NCBI GenBank assembly: GCA_951213105.1
Contig: OX578152.1
Location: 101,642,568-101,706,567, forward strand
DNA length: 64,000 nucleotides
Direction: 5' to 3'
Origin: Amaurobius ferox
Taxonomy: Eukaryota > Arthropoda > Arachnida > Araneae > Amaurobiidae
In this document: in pieces, positions 1 to 10,062 of the stretch
Position numbering within the stretch: position 1 is the stretch's first letter
How the letters are laid out: the number at the start of each line of letters is the position of its first letter
Translations under genes and position numbers: made by a program
The notes under the pieces: generated by a model
What the model saw: the letters and a program-made list of their open reading frames with translations, nothing else
Told to the model about the DNA's origin: nothing
Databases searched by the model: none

Positions 1-352
1 TAATTGAAAATTACATAAGAAATGCTTATTTACGTATAACTTTATTGAATATTTTGATAATTTAACGATTTTTCAAAATTTCATTCAAAAAATTAGGGGT
101 ATTCTGAGCATTCGATTACGTTTAAAAATAATAGTGTTCCACAGAAATTGTAAGTTTTGTACCAAATTTCGTTCGAATTTCTCCATTCGTACGTGAGATA
201 TCGTCTCCACAGACATCACCTCAATAATGTTCGATTCGTGTTCAGGGATGCTTGGAACGTGCTCTCTCGCAGAAAACTCGAATTCGAATTTTCGACCCCC
301 ATTACAATACTTTCCTTATATATTATACTATGTATATAAGGATAGTAAAAAT
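1..352 (+). repeat. 3' part of hairpin-ended repeat, family A
   Basis: This stretch matches the 3' parts of the copies at 9159-10062, 10807-11780 and 11808-12780: a run about a short fragment after 'ttttcaaaatttcatt', the motif 'tcgtctccacagac', 'gtgctctc..cgaaaactcgaattcgaattttcgacccc', then the terminal palindrome around 'actttccttata' and 'tataaggatagt'. The 5' part lies outside the window or is lost. The 60-residue ORF here is a chance reading frame in the repeat. Confidence 0.75.
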
Positions 353-927
353 AAAGCATGTATAATTTTAAAGTACATATTCTAAAGATTATAATTATAC
401 CAAAATATTTATGATAATTATAAATTAAAAAAAACCTCAGCTGTTACAATAAAATAATAAATGTAAAATTTGTTTTCTGAAGAAAAGGCAATTAAAGTTT
501 TTATTTTTTTAAGAGGATAATGGAAGAACACTCGTGCGGTCCAAATAACCTTTCAATTATTATTTCCCTCAGTTTTCATAAAAAAATATGTTTACTTATA
601 CTAGCAATCCTAACTTGTTCGGTTATTAGATGAATCACTACCCAATCAACATTGTCTGCGGTCCTACGGGAGAGCAGGATTGAGTTTTGGATCGCGAGAG
701 TTCAGTAGGGTGCGTGTCTTGAGTGAGCTAGTCTTGAGAGAGTGCTTGTGTCTTGAGTGAGTGAGTGGAAGGAATCCCCAGTAAATACAACGATGACTAG
801 GAAAGGACTAGTATTCGGGGTTTGGACGCGATACGAGGCGAGATAAAAGAATGCCAGTGGCATAAAAGCTTTAAAATCGTCCCAATTTAAGAGTGATCAT
901 CAGGCCAGTTAATAGTAGTATCTTGTA
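353..927. other. No gene seen; LTR-like tail segment
   Basis: No coding signal. From about 660 the base composition changes and short direct repeats of 'ttgagtgag' appear (about 718-765). Together with the AATAAA at about 1022 this resembles an LTR or the 3' end of a retroelement, but no second LTR in the proper place was found, so the identity is open. Confidence 0.4.
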
Positions 928-1051
928 TATTTGTCATGTATTCTAGGCGTGTGCAACAATAATTACTGTCTATGTCATTTATTGCTTTAAACAGCCAGCT
1001 GCTGTTATTTCTGTGAAGTGCACAATAAATTTATCTTGATTTACTCAATGC

Positions 1052-1105
1052 AGTCCTGTGTTATTGCCCTGGAACTGAAAGATTCCAGGGCAATAACACA
1101 GGACT
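1052..1105. repeat. Perfect 23-bp inverted repeat (hairpin)
   Basis: Arms 1052-1074 and 1083-1105 are exact reverse complements (beginning AGTCCTGTGTTATTGCCC) with an 8-base loop CTGAAAGA. The right-end copy (about 63092-63145) keeps the loop but has two or three mismatches in the arms. Confidence 0.9.
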
Positions 1106-1139
1106 AACTCTTCTGAATGTCAAAGAAGTTAAGTTTGAG

Positions 1140-1917
1140 TTAAGGGTGAGCGTCAGTAAATCTAATGCCATATCCCCGCTTTGTTAACTTTCGCGGAACA
1201 CGTTTTTCGTCGAAATTCTGCTCAAACAGTTGCATTTTATAAGATAAAATGCAATTTTTAAATTATATTAAAACTAAATTTAATACCCAATAAAGCACAG
1301 GACATATTTTTTATATTCATCCAAAATATTTTTGGTGCTGCCATCTGTTGTCGTAATTTAATTCATACCGACTATTTTTATTTTTTAATGACCATTTTAA
1401 ATGTCTATTTCTTCTAATACGCTATTAAATACAACAATAGATCATATATAATAATACCACAATCACGAGAACGTAATTGAACTTAGACTTGAAGACAAAG
1501 GAACTTGAAGACAAAGCTGCACTCCTCAGTGATGTACATTTAGATCCAATTATCAAATTCATACAATGATAAATTACCTTTCCGTGATTGTAGCATTATT
1601 ATATATGATCTGTTGTTGTGTTTAATACTGTATTAGAAGGAATAGATATTTAAAAATGTTCATTAAAAAATAAAAATAATCGGTATGAATTAAATAATGA
1701 CAACAGATGGCAGCACCAAAAATATTTTAGATTAAATAAATAAATATATTCTATGATTTATTGGGTATTAAATTTAGTTTTAATATAATCTAATAATTGC
1801 ATTTTATCTTTTAGAAAATATTTCACAACTGTTTGAACAGAATTTCCGTGAAAAACGTGTACCGCGAAAGTTAACAAAGCCGGATAGGGCAGAAAATTTA
1901 CTGACGCTCACCCTTAA
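1140..1917. mobile_element. Foldback MITE with long inverted repeats, TTAA target duplication
   Basis: The ends are GGGTGAGCGTCAGTAAAT on the left and its reverse complement on the right, each flanked by TTAA (1140-1143 and 1914-1917). Imperfect inverted similarity continues for about 330 bp on each side to a centre near 1500-1560, so nearly the whole element is a palindrome. It interrupts a block whose uninterrupted version exists at about 63180 ('agtttgagttgagtcactttgg'), which confirms it as an insertion. TTAA duplication is typical of piggyBac-type elements, but the end sequence is not classic for that family, so the superfamily is uncertain. Confidence 0.8.
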
Positions 1918-2189
1918 GTCACTTTGGTAACAGAGATAAGTACGGATGTATAAGCCCGCAACATAAATATACTCATCCCTAGAATAATTCAATCTGAAAG
2001 AGCCGAGGAAGGAGTTACTTTACACACTTTATAAAATCACTTCTTCAAGGCAATATAGTTCAAGATAGCAATCTGGAATTTTGGAATGTGATTTTTAAGA
2101 ATATGTAGCTTCGAAAGTAAAAGAAAAGAAAATCGGTTTTTTGACGACAAATTTACCATTTTTGTATAACATTTCCACTTAAAAATCTT

Positions 2190-2262
2190 GTTACCCCAGA
2201 GAGGATTCGAATCACAGATCTTTGCAGTGAGCAACCATCGCTCTCCTAGTTGAGCTCTTGTT
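2190..2262 (-). repeat. tRNA-like (SINE head) segment
   Basis: On the minus strand there is an A-box-like GAGCTCAACTAGG followed about 40 bases later by a B-box-like GATTCGAATCC. The cloverleaf stems do not pair well, so this is not a functional tRNA gene; it looks like a tRNA-derived SINE head. The same segment recurs at 63458-63524 within the duplicated block. Confidence 0.45.
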
Positions 2263-2610
2263 ACGGAATTGCAAACTCTAATTGTCGGAGTGAACTTTGC
2301 ATTCTCATCCCTCTAATTGTAAGATAGAATTGCAACTTTACAATCTGACTGACCACCTCCTGCTATGTTTACCTCAGATGAAGTGTTCCTCATAATGTTC
2401 GGATACTAGATGTAAAGTTCATACCTAGGAATACCTCATACCTCATATACCTCATTTCATACCTCATTGAGGTTCATACCTCATTTTAAAGGAATTCTTC
2501 AAATTTAGAGTATTTACACGTCTGGAAATTATTAAATAATCCTTAAAGAGGTTCGGCAGTTTTTATTATTTTTTCAATGTATTTAACTTGATCCTGTATT
2601 TTCATCAAAA

Positions 2611-2843
2611 GAAAAATGTGGAAATTTCCTTTAAAAGCTAGTTATTGCCTATAATTTGGTATATTCTTGGAATAATTTTCCATAGCCTTTCGAAAACTGA
2701 TATAGTATATAAGAAATAATTACGTCGGAAATAACAATATATGGAGAGGTCATAATTTAAGTTGCGAAATGATACATTATTTTATATATGAAATACTGAT
2801 TGAGATTCCTAAACCGTCATATGCTACATTTTTTGTTTTATAT
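2611..2843. other. No feature seen
   Basis: AT-rich sequence between the duplicated block and the LTR element. No ORF, repeat or RNA signal was recognised. Confidence 0.5.
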
Positions 2844-3052
2844 TGTAGTGTTTCGCATCAATGATCACAAGACTGCTCAATTGTCATCCTTCTTCTTTAT
2901 TTTAAAACTCGTGCAAGTACAACCTTCACTTCTCAGCAACCTCTCAGCGAGGAACTCATGTTCTTTTTATCAGCCAGAGCAAGAATGCGTATCTGCTGCG
3001 CTGTACTCAATTCTTGGCCGATGGCCAATAATTGAATCCGCGTTGCATGCCA
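2844..3052 (-). repeat. 3' LTR of the Ty3/gypsy-like element
   Basis: Plus-strand TGTAGTGTTTCGC...TTGCATGCCA, so TG..CA-ended on either strand; nearly identical to 7246-7454. It lies downstream of integrase on the minus strand and is therefore the 3' LTR. Confidence 0.85.
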
Positions 3053-3195
3053 TATGAGTATCCCCCCAGTGAACGAGGGGTACCGAGAAACAATCTCAAA
3101 TATACAATATATACAATATACACAATATATACAATATATACAAAAAATATACAAATTAAATTATTTTAGGTGTACACATTGAATCTACATTGATT

Positions 3196-4330
3196 TTACA
3201 TGTATTGTACAAGTCTTTTGGGAAACCGTACTGTTCTACCACTCCTGGTTCTGATGGCAGGTTTCGAATTGTCATTCGTTGTATTAGAAGTTATAAGAGG
3301 CTTCTGTTTTTCTGCATCTTCACAGAGGAGGAATGCGGGCTTTACTCGATCTAAAGATACAGTTTTTTTTCTCTTCAAGTTCAATTTGTATAGTTTTTTT
3401 ATTTCTTTCGATTACTCTGTGAGGTCCCATGTATGATTGACTTAAGGGTGGTTTCGTACAATCTGTGCGAAGAAACACATGGGTGCATTTTTCCAGAGAT
3501 GCGTGGACGAAAATAGAATTTTTTCCATGTCTTGATGTTGCTACGGGAGATTGAGAGTTCTCATTTTTTCTCGTAAATTTGTCACCCACGTTGAATCGCA
3601 CAATTGTTTAGGTATGACATCATAAAACATGTCTGAAGGTAAAGTTAATGTCTTTCCATATACCAATTCAGCACAAGAGGCTTGGATGCCATTTTTGAGA
3701 GCTGTACGTACTCCTAAAAGTGTGGTAGGAAGTGTGTCTGTCCAATTGGTATTTTCATGTGCTTTTAATGCACATTTTAAATGTCTGTGGAAACGTTCAA
3801 TTATCCCATTTGAAATAGGGTGGTATGCTGTAGAACGAATGCGATTTGTGCCCATCATTGTATTAAGTTGTTGGAAAAGAGAGGATTCCAGTTGTCTTCC
3901 TTGATCTGTTGTCAAGGTTGCTGGTACTCCGAAACGCGAAATCCAGGCAGAAAATAATGCTTTACACACAGTTTCAGCTTTTATGTCTGGAATTGGTACC
4001 ACTTCAGGCCATCTTGTGAAGCGGTCGATTATTGTTAAACAATAATTGTTACCATTAGATGGTGGAAGTGGGCCAATTATGTCGAGATGCATGTGCGCGA
4101 AACGTGCGTCTGGTAAAGCAAATGTGCCAATCGGAGTTTTGGTGTGTTTATGCACCTTTGATCGTTGGCAAGGAATGCAGCATTTAACTTGATTATTAAT
4201 ATATCTGTTCATATCAGGCCAAGTATATCTGGCAGTAATCAACTTAGTAGTAGCAGAAATTCCGGGATGAGAAAGTCCGTGAAGTTGATTAAAAATGATT
4301 TTTCGATATGACTCGGGAACGAAAGGTCGA
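3196..4330 (-). pseudogene. Integrase region of gypsy-like pol, frameshifted
   Basis: The segment 3541-4242 reads as an integrase: zinc-binding [13 protein letters not shown], then the catalytic triad in [18 protein letters not shown] and [12 protein letters not shown]. The upstream in-frame text '[20 protein letters not shown]' supplies the histidine part of the HHCC finger. The C-terminal part continues in other frames (3320-3601, with 'LRTDCTKPPLSQSYMGPHRV', and 3196-3384, with 'VSLDRVKPAF', a typical gypsy integrase tail), so at least two frameshifts break it. It would insert retrotransposon cDNA; this copy cannot make an intact enzyme. Confidence 0.85.
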
Positions 4331-5172
4331 GGTTGTCCCGTTGGTATTTTCAGAACAACTCAGAATTTGCAATTGGAAAAAACCTTTTTTCTATTCGGAG
4401 TGAAGAATTGTTGTTGAGTAGAATTTTCAACTCAGGATCAGTTGCTTGAGCTGAGGCAAAATCTTCGAAATTTAAAATCGAAGATAAAATGCTGTCAATT
4501 TCAATACGTGAAAGTGCATCTGCTACTATGTTTTCAGTACCTGTTATTATACAGTATGTTATATATCAGTATGTTTATAGTACCTGTTGAGAAATATAGT
4601 CTAGATGACGCAGTTGTCGAGGCGAGCATTTATCTGGTTTCTTATATGTTATATATCAGTATGTTTATAGTACCTGTTGAGAAATATAGTCTAGATGACG
4701 CTTGCAACAACAATTCAATATGTTATATATCAGTATGTTTATAGTACCTGTTGAGAAATATAGTCTAGATGACGCAGTTGTCGAGGCGAGCATTTATCTG
4801 GTTTCTGTTTGAAGGCATAAATTAGGGGGTTTTAGTCAGTGTAAATAACAAAATCCCGACCTTCTAGCGTGTGTCTAAATCGTTTGACTGATGTATATAT
4901 TGCCAATAGTTCACGATCATACGTGGACCAATTTTTTTGACTTTTTGAAAGTTTGATAGAAATGAAATAGGTTCCCATTTGTTCCCATTGAGTTGCATGA
5001 GAGATCCTCCAACAGCTATATCACTAGCGTCAACCCACACACTTAATTTTCGCTTGGAATAGGATGATGCAGAAGAGTTGCGGTAGCTAAAGCATGTTTG
5101 GCGTTTAAAAATGATTTTTCAGCAGAATTAGTCCATTGAAGCAAATCTTGAGCTTTGATTTGTTTAGTATTT
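4331..5172 (-). pseudogene. RNase H region of gypsy-like pol, damaged
   Basis: Minus-strand translation shows the conserved late RNase H phrase KPDKCSPRQLRHLDYISQ near 4740-4800, but the sequence around it is repeated and interrupted by stops. A segment starting 'tgttatatatcagtatg' occurs three times (4557-4642, 4647-4701 and 4720-4806). The region from 4850 to 5172 still resembles the RT-RNase H connection, but with frame breaks. Confidence 0.7.
4557..4806. repeat. Local triplication within RNase H
   Basis: Three direct copies of a 55-86 bp segment ('tgttatatatcagtatg'...'gtctagatgacgc'...). Copies 1 and 3 extend through 'agttgtcgaggcgagcatttatctggtttct' whereas copy 2 is truncated. Only one copy has a counterpart in a normal RNase H, so this is a secondary amplification. 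Confidence 0.85.
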
Positions 5173-5735
5173 TTAGACTTTTTTATTTTTGATACATTCT
5201 AAAAATTTGTTTAATGGGCCTAGTATGTGAGCAGCTTCTGGCACACAACGTCGATAGAAATTAAATAATCCAAGGAATCGTCTTAGTTGTGTGATAGTTG
5301 TTGGCTTCGGAAATTTTTTTATACAATCTACACGGTCTGTGAGTGGCACAATACCAGATGCTGAAACTCTGAATCCCAAGAATTCAATTGATGAAAGTCC
5401 AAACTTACATTTTGATGGTTTTACACTCAGACCGTATTGTTTTAACCGTTCAAATAAAGTTTTCAGGTTGGTAATATGTTCTTCTGGCGATTTCGAAGCC
5501 ATTAAAATGTCATCGACAAAGGCGTATACAAACGGAAGATTACGTGTTACTTCATCAATAAATCGTTGAAAAGTAGCAGCTGCATTACAGAGTCCAAACT
5601 GCATACGAGTGCTTTCAAATAATCCGAAGGGCTTTGTGATTGCAGTTTTGTGCACATCTTCTGGATTAATCGGAATTTGATGATAGGCTTTGATAAGATC
5701 TATGTGTGAATAAATTTTGCTTCCATGGAGGTTCG
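5173..5735 (-). pseudogene. Reverse transcriptase fragment of gypsy-like pol
   Basis: The ORF 5173-5655 and its open upstream extension to about 5735 encode the palm of a Ty3/gypsy RT: 'HIDLIKAYHQIP', 'FGLCNAAATFQRFIDEV', the active-site box FVDD in 'YAFVDDILMA', and the thumb/connection phrase 'LRRFLGLFNFYRR'. The N-terminal fingers and the protease are absent: similarity stops at about 5740, where the inverted gag copy begins. It would copy element RNA to DNA; here it is a truncated relic. Confidence 0.85.
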
Positions 5736-5806
5736 AAGTGAAATCTCTTATGTATAAGTTCGGGCTAAAGATAGCCGAATAATTTTAAGATTCTCATCAA
5801 TTTGTC

Positions 5807-6514
5807 ATGGCGTTTTCAAATGCGGTTAAAATTCCGCCATGCAATTTCAGTGATCCTGCATTGTGGTTCATAATGAGTGGAAGCACTTTCGAATTGGGTA
5901 CACCTAAAGCTGTGACTGAAAGTAAAACAAAATTTAATTATGTCGTGTCACATTTGCCTCTAGAAGCTGCTACAATTATTAGAGATATAATTATGAATCC
6001 TAACAAGGACGACCCATACCTTCATGTAAAAACAGAACTTATTAAACGCAACAGTGAATCCTCCCACCAAAAAATTAGGAAACTACGTACAGGAGAACAA
6101 CTTGGTGATCGCAAAACTTAGGACCTACTACGCAGCATGAAATCTCACGCTGAAAACTATAAAGTACCCGATGAACTAATGTTAGAACTCTTTCTTCAGC
6201 ATTTACCCTCTCAAGTACAAACTATTTTAGCAGCTATTACGCCTCTGGAATTGAACGCTGCAGCAGAAATAGCGGATCGTGTAATTGAAGTGACACCGAT
6301 TTCAGTGAGTGCTTGTTCTTCTGTTCCATCCTTAAATTCTATTGAAAATAGATTACTTGCTGAAATAGAAAAATTACATTTAAGGATAGATAATCATTCT
6401 CGTGGCAGAAGCCCCAGTCTCAACCGAAACAGAGCTTCACGACAAAGAAGCACATCTGAAACTAAAAATAACGAATGCACGATCTGCTATTTCGGCTGCA
6501 GCGTTCAATTCTAG
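5807..6514 (+). pseudogene. gag, inverted copy, one stop
   Basis: Begins MAFSNAVKIPPCNF and continues in frame through a stop at 6119-6121 (…GDRKT stop, where the other arm reads on as KLSD) to 6514. Typical arthropod gypsy-like Gag: 'LWFIM', 'KFNYVVSHLP', 'LRTGEQLGDRK', 'LMLELFLQHLP'. The end runs toward an arginine-rich tail and the start of a zinc-knuckle-like 'ECTIC', then passes into the opposite arm. It is in the wrong orientation relative to pol. Confidence 0.75.
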
Positions 6515-6951
6515 AGGCGTAATAGCTGCTAAAATAGTGTGTACTTGAAAGGATAAATGCTGAAGAAAGAGTTCTAACATTAGTTCATCGGGTACTTTAT
6601 AGTTTTCAGCGTGAGATTTCATGCTGCGTAGTATGTCCGAAAGTTTGCGATCACCAAGTTGTTCTCCTGTACGTAGTTTCCTAATTTTTTGGTGGGAGGA
6701 TTCACTGCTGCGTTTAATAAGTTCTGTTTTTACATGAAGGTATGGGTCGTCCTTGTTAGGATTCATAATTATATCTCTAATGATTGTAGCAGCTTCTGGA
6801 GGCAAATGTGACACGACATAATTAAATTTTGTTTTACTTTCAGTCACAGATTTAGGTGTACCCAATTCGAAAGGGCTTTCACACATTATGAACCACACAA
6901 TGCAGGATCACTGAAATTGTATGGCGGAATTTTAACCTCATTTGAAAACGC
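6437..6951 (-). pseudogene. gag, resident-orientation copy, truncated
   Basis: Minus-strand Gag of the element, matching the plus arm. The start region (about 6951) has a small frame problem near 'gtgtggttcat', where two extra bases appear relative to the other arm, so the open frame begins at 6898. It is truncated at the palindrome junction near 6477, so the nucleocapsid end is missing. Confidence 0.7.
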
Positions 6952-7245
6952 CATGACAAATTGATGAGAATCTTAAAATTATTCGGCTATCTTTAGTTCG
7001 AACTTATACATAAGAGCTTTTCCACTCGAAGGTCCCTGAGTTTTGGTAAAGTGAAATTTATCAACTGCGACACAAAGAAATATTCTCCCGGCCGTCCATA
7101 CAGTTACCTTACACCTTTCTGGTAGGTCGGACGGTCTGGGTCTCAACAACAACAAAGAAATATTCTAAAGTCTATCAGTGGATTTGATACGAAACATTTT
7201 AGAATGGAAACATCTACATGAACAAATACCTTACCGGGTCACCAC

Positions 7246-7454
7246 TGTAGTGTTTCGCATCAATGATCACAAGACTGCTCAATCGTCATCCTTCTTCTTT
7301 ATTCTAAAACTCGTGCAAGTACAACCTTCACTTCTCAGCTACCTCTCAGCGAAGAACTCATGTTCTTTTTATCAGCCAGAGCAAGGATGCGTATCTGCTG
7401 CGCTGTATTCAATTCTTGGCAGATGGCCAAGAATTGAATCCGCGTTGCATGCCA
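7246..7454 (-). repeat. 5' LTR of the Ty3/gypsy-like element
   Basis: Partner of 2844-3052, 209 bp. Immediately inside it on the minus strand lies GTGGTGACCCGG, in the position of a primer binding site. The leader between it and gag (7016-7245) contains no ORF. Confidence 0.85.
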
Positions 7455-8860
7455 TAAAATTAATAACAGCAGCAGATAAAACATATAAGATGCGACAATT
7501 TTATATGTCCTGGAATTCTGAAAGTATTTCAGTCTGGCAAATTTGACCTGACACATATCTGACTATGCCGTTACCAAATGACAAAATTTCAAGTGTTAAA
7601 GAATGAAAAAAAACTTTGGATCCAAGATAAATGTTGCAATATTGTGAGAATTTCAACAAATTGAAAAATTATCACCAAGTTTGCATCCGCTTTCTTTATT
7701 ATTGTTCATCTGAAAAGCCAAGGATGATTAAGGCAGGTACGAAACTCAATATAGTCTGGAAGGACTTTATACTATATTCAACAATTTTTATTACAAATTC
7801 TTTGGTTATACATGGAAAGGTACGTATTTCAAAACACAGAATATTTTTTTATAAGTAAAAGGTAATGAAACAACTATTTTGGCCTTTAAAGGGCTGCTTA
7901 TACAAGGAACTGAACTCACAGTCGTTATATTACCAGCCTTCGACGGCCTTTGTTGTTATTGTTTTCCTTTTACTATTAATACCCAGGAACAACTCAACCT
8001 AGCAGTTAGTGCTAAGCAGTTACAACTTACGGCAAGTAAAAAGACAGAAATAAGAAAGAAATATAAAAATGACAATATAGAAAGGCAATACACATAGACA
8101 AACACAATGCACAAGGGCGATAATCATAGACATATAGTAATAAATCTCCCCAGACTCCAATATTGTTAATTGAATTTTTTAGTACATAAAGTATTTAATA
8201 AAAGTCAAAAGAACGATACAAAAAATTAGGAAAAAATAATTTAGAAAAGGAAAAGCCGAAAAAAAATAAAAGGAAGACAAAATATTTACTTTGTTGTTGT
8301 TGTTATTGTTGTCCACCAACAATGATAATGCATAAAAATTTTGTGTACGGAATAGTTTTTGGCTATCTTACTATTTAAGTCAGCAGATATTTGCAGGTAT
8401 TTAAGTCAGCAGGTATCATTTCTAAGAAACAGAACTGTCGATAATAAAACAGGCGAATAGTAAATGTGTCCATAAAGATACATTATAAAATTTAAAGAAC
8501 TCCGGAAGAGTGTTTTCTTCTGTTCTGAAAATGTCCGATGAAATGCTTAAAATGCAGGTTAACGCCAGAATACCAGCAAATTTTGTACCTTAGCTACTTT
8601 TGTACCTTAGCTACTTTGTACCTTAGCTACTCTTGTTGATTTCTGGTGGACGACGATAATAGCAGTCGATCGGTGGTAATGTTACGGGTTTAAATATAGT
8701 ACTTTACATTTTTCAATGCTTACTTATGGTTATAAATTATCTTTTGACATATTTTTTCTGGCAATAAATTAATGAAATATATAAAGACTGAATAAATCTT
8801 ACATAATAAAGGAAGATGTTTGCGTGTGTGTGTGTGTGTCTGTAACGGATAATCCAAGAG
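7455..8860. other. No gene seen; short tandem repeats
   Basis: AT-rich DNA without supported coding regions. Visible items are a run of 'ttgttg' at about 8290, and three copies of 'tttgtaccttagctact' at 8582-8632. ORFs of 60-75 codons here show no recognisable protein features. Confidence 0.5.
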
Positions 8861-9158
8861 TCAAAGTTTGGTACAGAGGTACTTCAGAACCGGAAAATTA
8901 CGCTTCCATGACAGATTTTTTGAAAATTTGGAACTAAATTCTTAGTTATTTCATGTTTTAGAACGATTTTCACACAATTCGGTTCCTGAGTGACCGAAAA
9001 TATTATCACAGAGTTTTCATATTGACACAATCGGAATGATCGAAAAACGTTCTTTTCAACGATGCTTGAACAGATTCCGTAAGATAATTGCTTCTAAATT
9101 ATTTTCTCATTTACATTCCCATATCTCCCACAGACCGTCTGAACAACATACTAAAAAA
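8861..9158 (+). repeat. Partial repeat preceding family A
   Basis: Contains a GT run at 8823-8838, then phrases such as 'tcaaagtttggtacagaggtact' and 'attttctcatttacattcccatatctcccacagaccgtctgaacaacat', which look like a worn repeat in another orientation or family. It directly abuts the first complete family A unit. Confidence 0.35.
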
Positions 9159-10062
9159 TCTGATGTGGGCAGCACATGACTTTCCTTATATAATGCAATG
9201 AATTTACTACTTTTACTGTAAAAAAAAAATAGGTTGTTCTTATAGTCGATACTTAAATTATTTATAAGATATTGAATTTTAGTCAATTAGTCGTCATTTT
9301 CATTGATTTAGCGTCATTTTTAACCATTTGGCGAGATTTTCGTTAATTTGGCAACATTTAAAAATTCGCCAAATTAGCGACATTTCGCCAAATTTGTCGC
9401 TAAAATCTCGCCAAGCGGTATAGGCGGAGAAATAAGTAATTTTTATAGCAATGACTATTGGCGTTCAAATAAAAAAGTATTACTCAAAGTATATTTTCTC
9501 GTGAATGGAACGAGTTAGATCCACGAGAATGTTGTTACCTAATTTATCGCATGATATTGTATATGAAAAGTGAACATGTTTCTCATCAGTTAATATTTTT
9601 TTTAATATATGGGATTTTTTGATGGATTTATTTTTAAAATGTACAATATCTCGAAAATGGTTCATGCTAGCTTTCTAAAGTCTATGTTAATCGTTTTCTA
9701 AGGAAAAATTCCATAAGAGATGTCTATTTGCGTAACTTTATTAAATGTTTTGATTTTTTTATTATTTGTCAAAATTTCACTCGAAAATTTAGGGGGTTCT
9801 GAATATTCGATTGCGTTTAAAAACAATAAGCTTCCAGTATTCACAGATTCTAATCTTCGTACCAAATTTTATTCAAATCGCTTCATTCGTTCGTGAGATA
9901 TCGTCTCCACAGACTCACTGACACACACACGCACAGACATCACCTCAAAAATGTTTGATTCGTGATCAGGGATGCTTGAAGCGTGCTCCCGTCGAAAACT
10001 CGAATTCGAATTTTCGACTCGTCACAATCCTTTCCTTATACATTATGTATATAAGTAAAGTA
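9159..10062 (+). repeat. Family A hairpin-ended repeat, copy 1
   Basis: Starts TCTGATGTGGGCAGCACATG then ACTTTCCTTATATAATG, and ends with a palindrome 'ctttccttatacattatgtatataag'. Internal landmarks shared with copies 2 and 3: 'ttggcgagattttcgttaatttggcaac', a long self-complementary stretch of 'gccaaat' motifs around 9300-9420, 'cgtctccacagactcactgacacacac', and 'cgaaaactcgaattcgaattttcga'. No coding capacity; likely a non-autonomous mobile element. Confidence 0.8.

Larger units (their letters stand above)
928..2610. repeat. Left copy of block duplicated at 62978-64000
   Basis: Bases 928-1140 and 1918-2470 align directly with 62978-63690, and 2483-2610 aligns with 63878-64000 (same order and orientation). 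The left copy is interrupted by the foldback element at 1140-1917 and differs in the stretch 2430-2482, where it has short direct repeats of 'tacctcat'. The block contains an AATAAA, a strong hairpin and a tRNA-like segment, so it is more likely a dispersed composite repeat than a gene. Confidence 0.85.
5748..7015. repeat. Inverted duplication of gag (arms about 535 bp)
   Basis: The plus-strand arm (about 5748-6283) and the minus-strand arm (about 6477-7015) are inverted copies sharing the leader 'cttatgtataagttcg' and the gag start, with a spacer of about 190 bp made of more gag sequence from the plus arm. The minus arm is in the orientation expected for this element; the plus arm is not. 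Confidence 0.85.
2844..7454 (-). mobile_element. Rearranged Ty3/gypsy-like LTR retrotransposon
   Basis: Two direct 209-bp LTRs bound a minus-strand element containing gag, reverse transcriptase, RNase H and integrase pieces. The pol phrases and compact gag resemble the CsRn1/Kabuki-type branch of Ty3/gypsy elements, but placement needs a tree. It is defective: pol is frameshifted and truncated at the RT N-terminus, the protease and early RT are missing, RNase H carries a local triplication, and gag is present as an inverted duplication. The LTRs differ at 8 of 209 positions by my count. The flanks (atat before, taaa after) do not show a target duplication, so the present structure probably arose by recombination after insertion. 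Confidence 0.85.

Noticed and set aside
2190..2262. Functional tRNA gene
   Set aside because: A and B boxes are present but the acceptor, anticodon and T stems do not pair; better described as a SINE head.
3629..3904. Plus-strand 91-codon ORF
   Set aside because: Antisense of the gypsy-like integrase.
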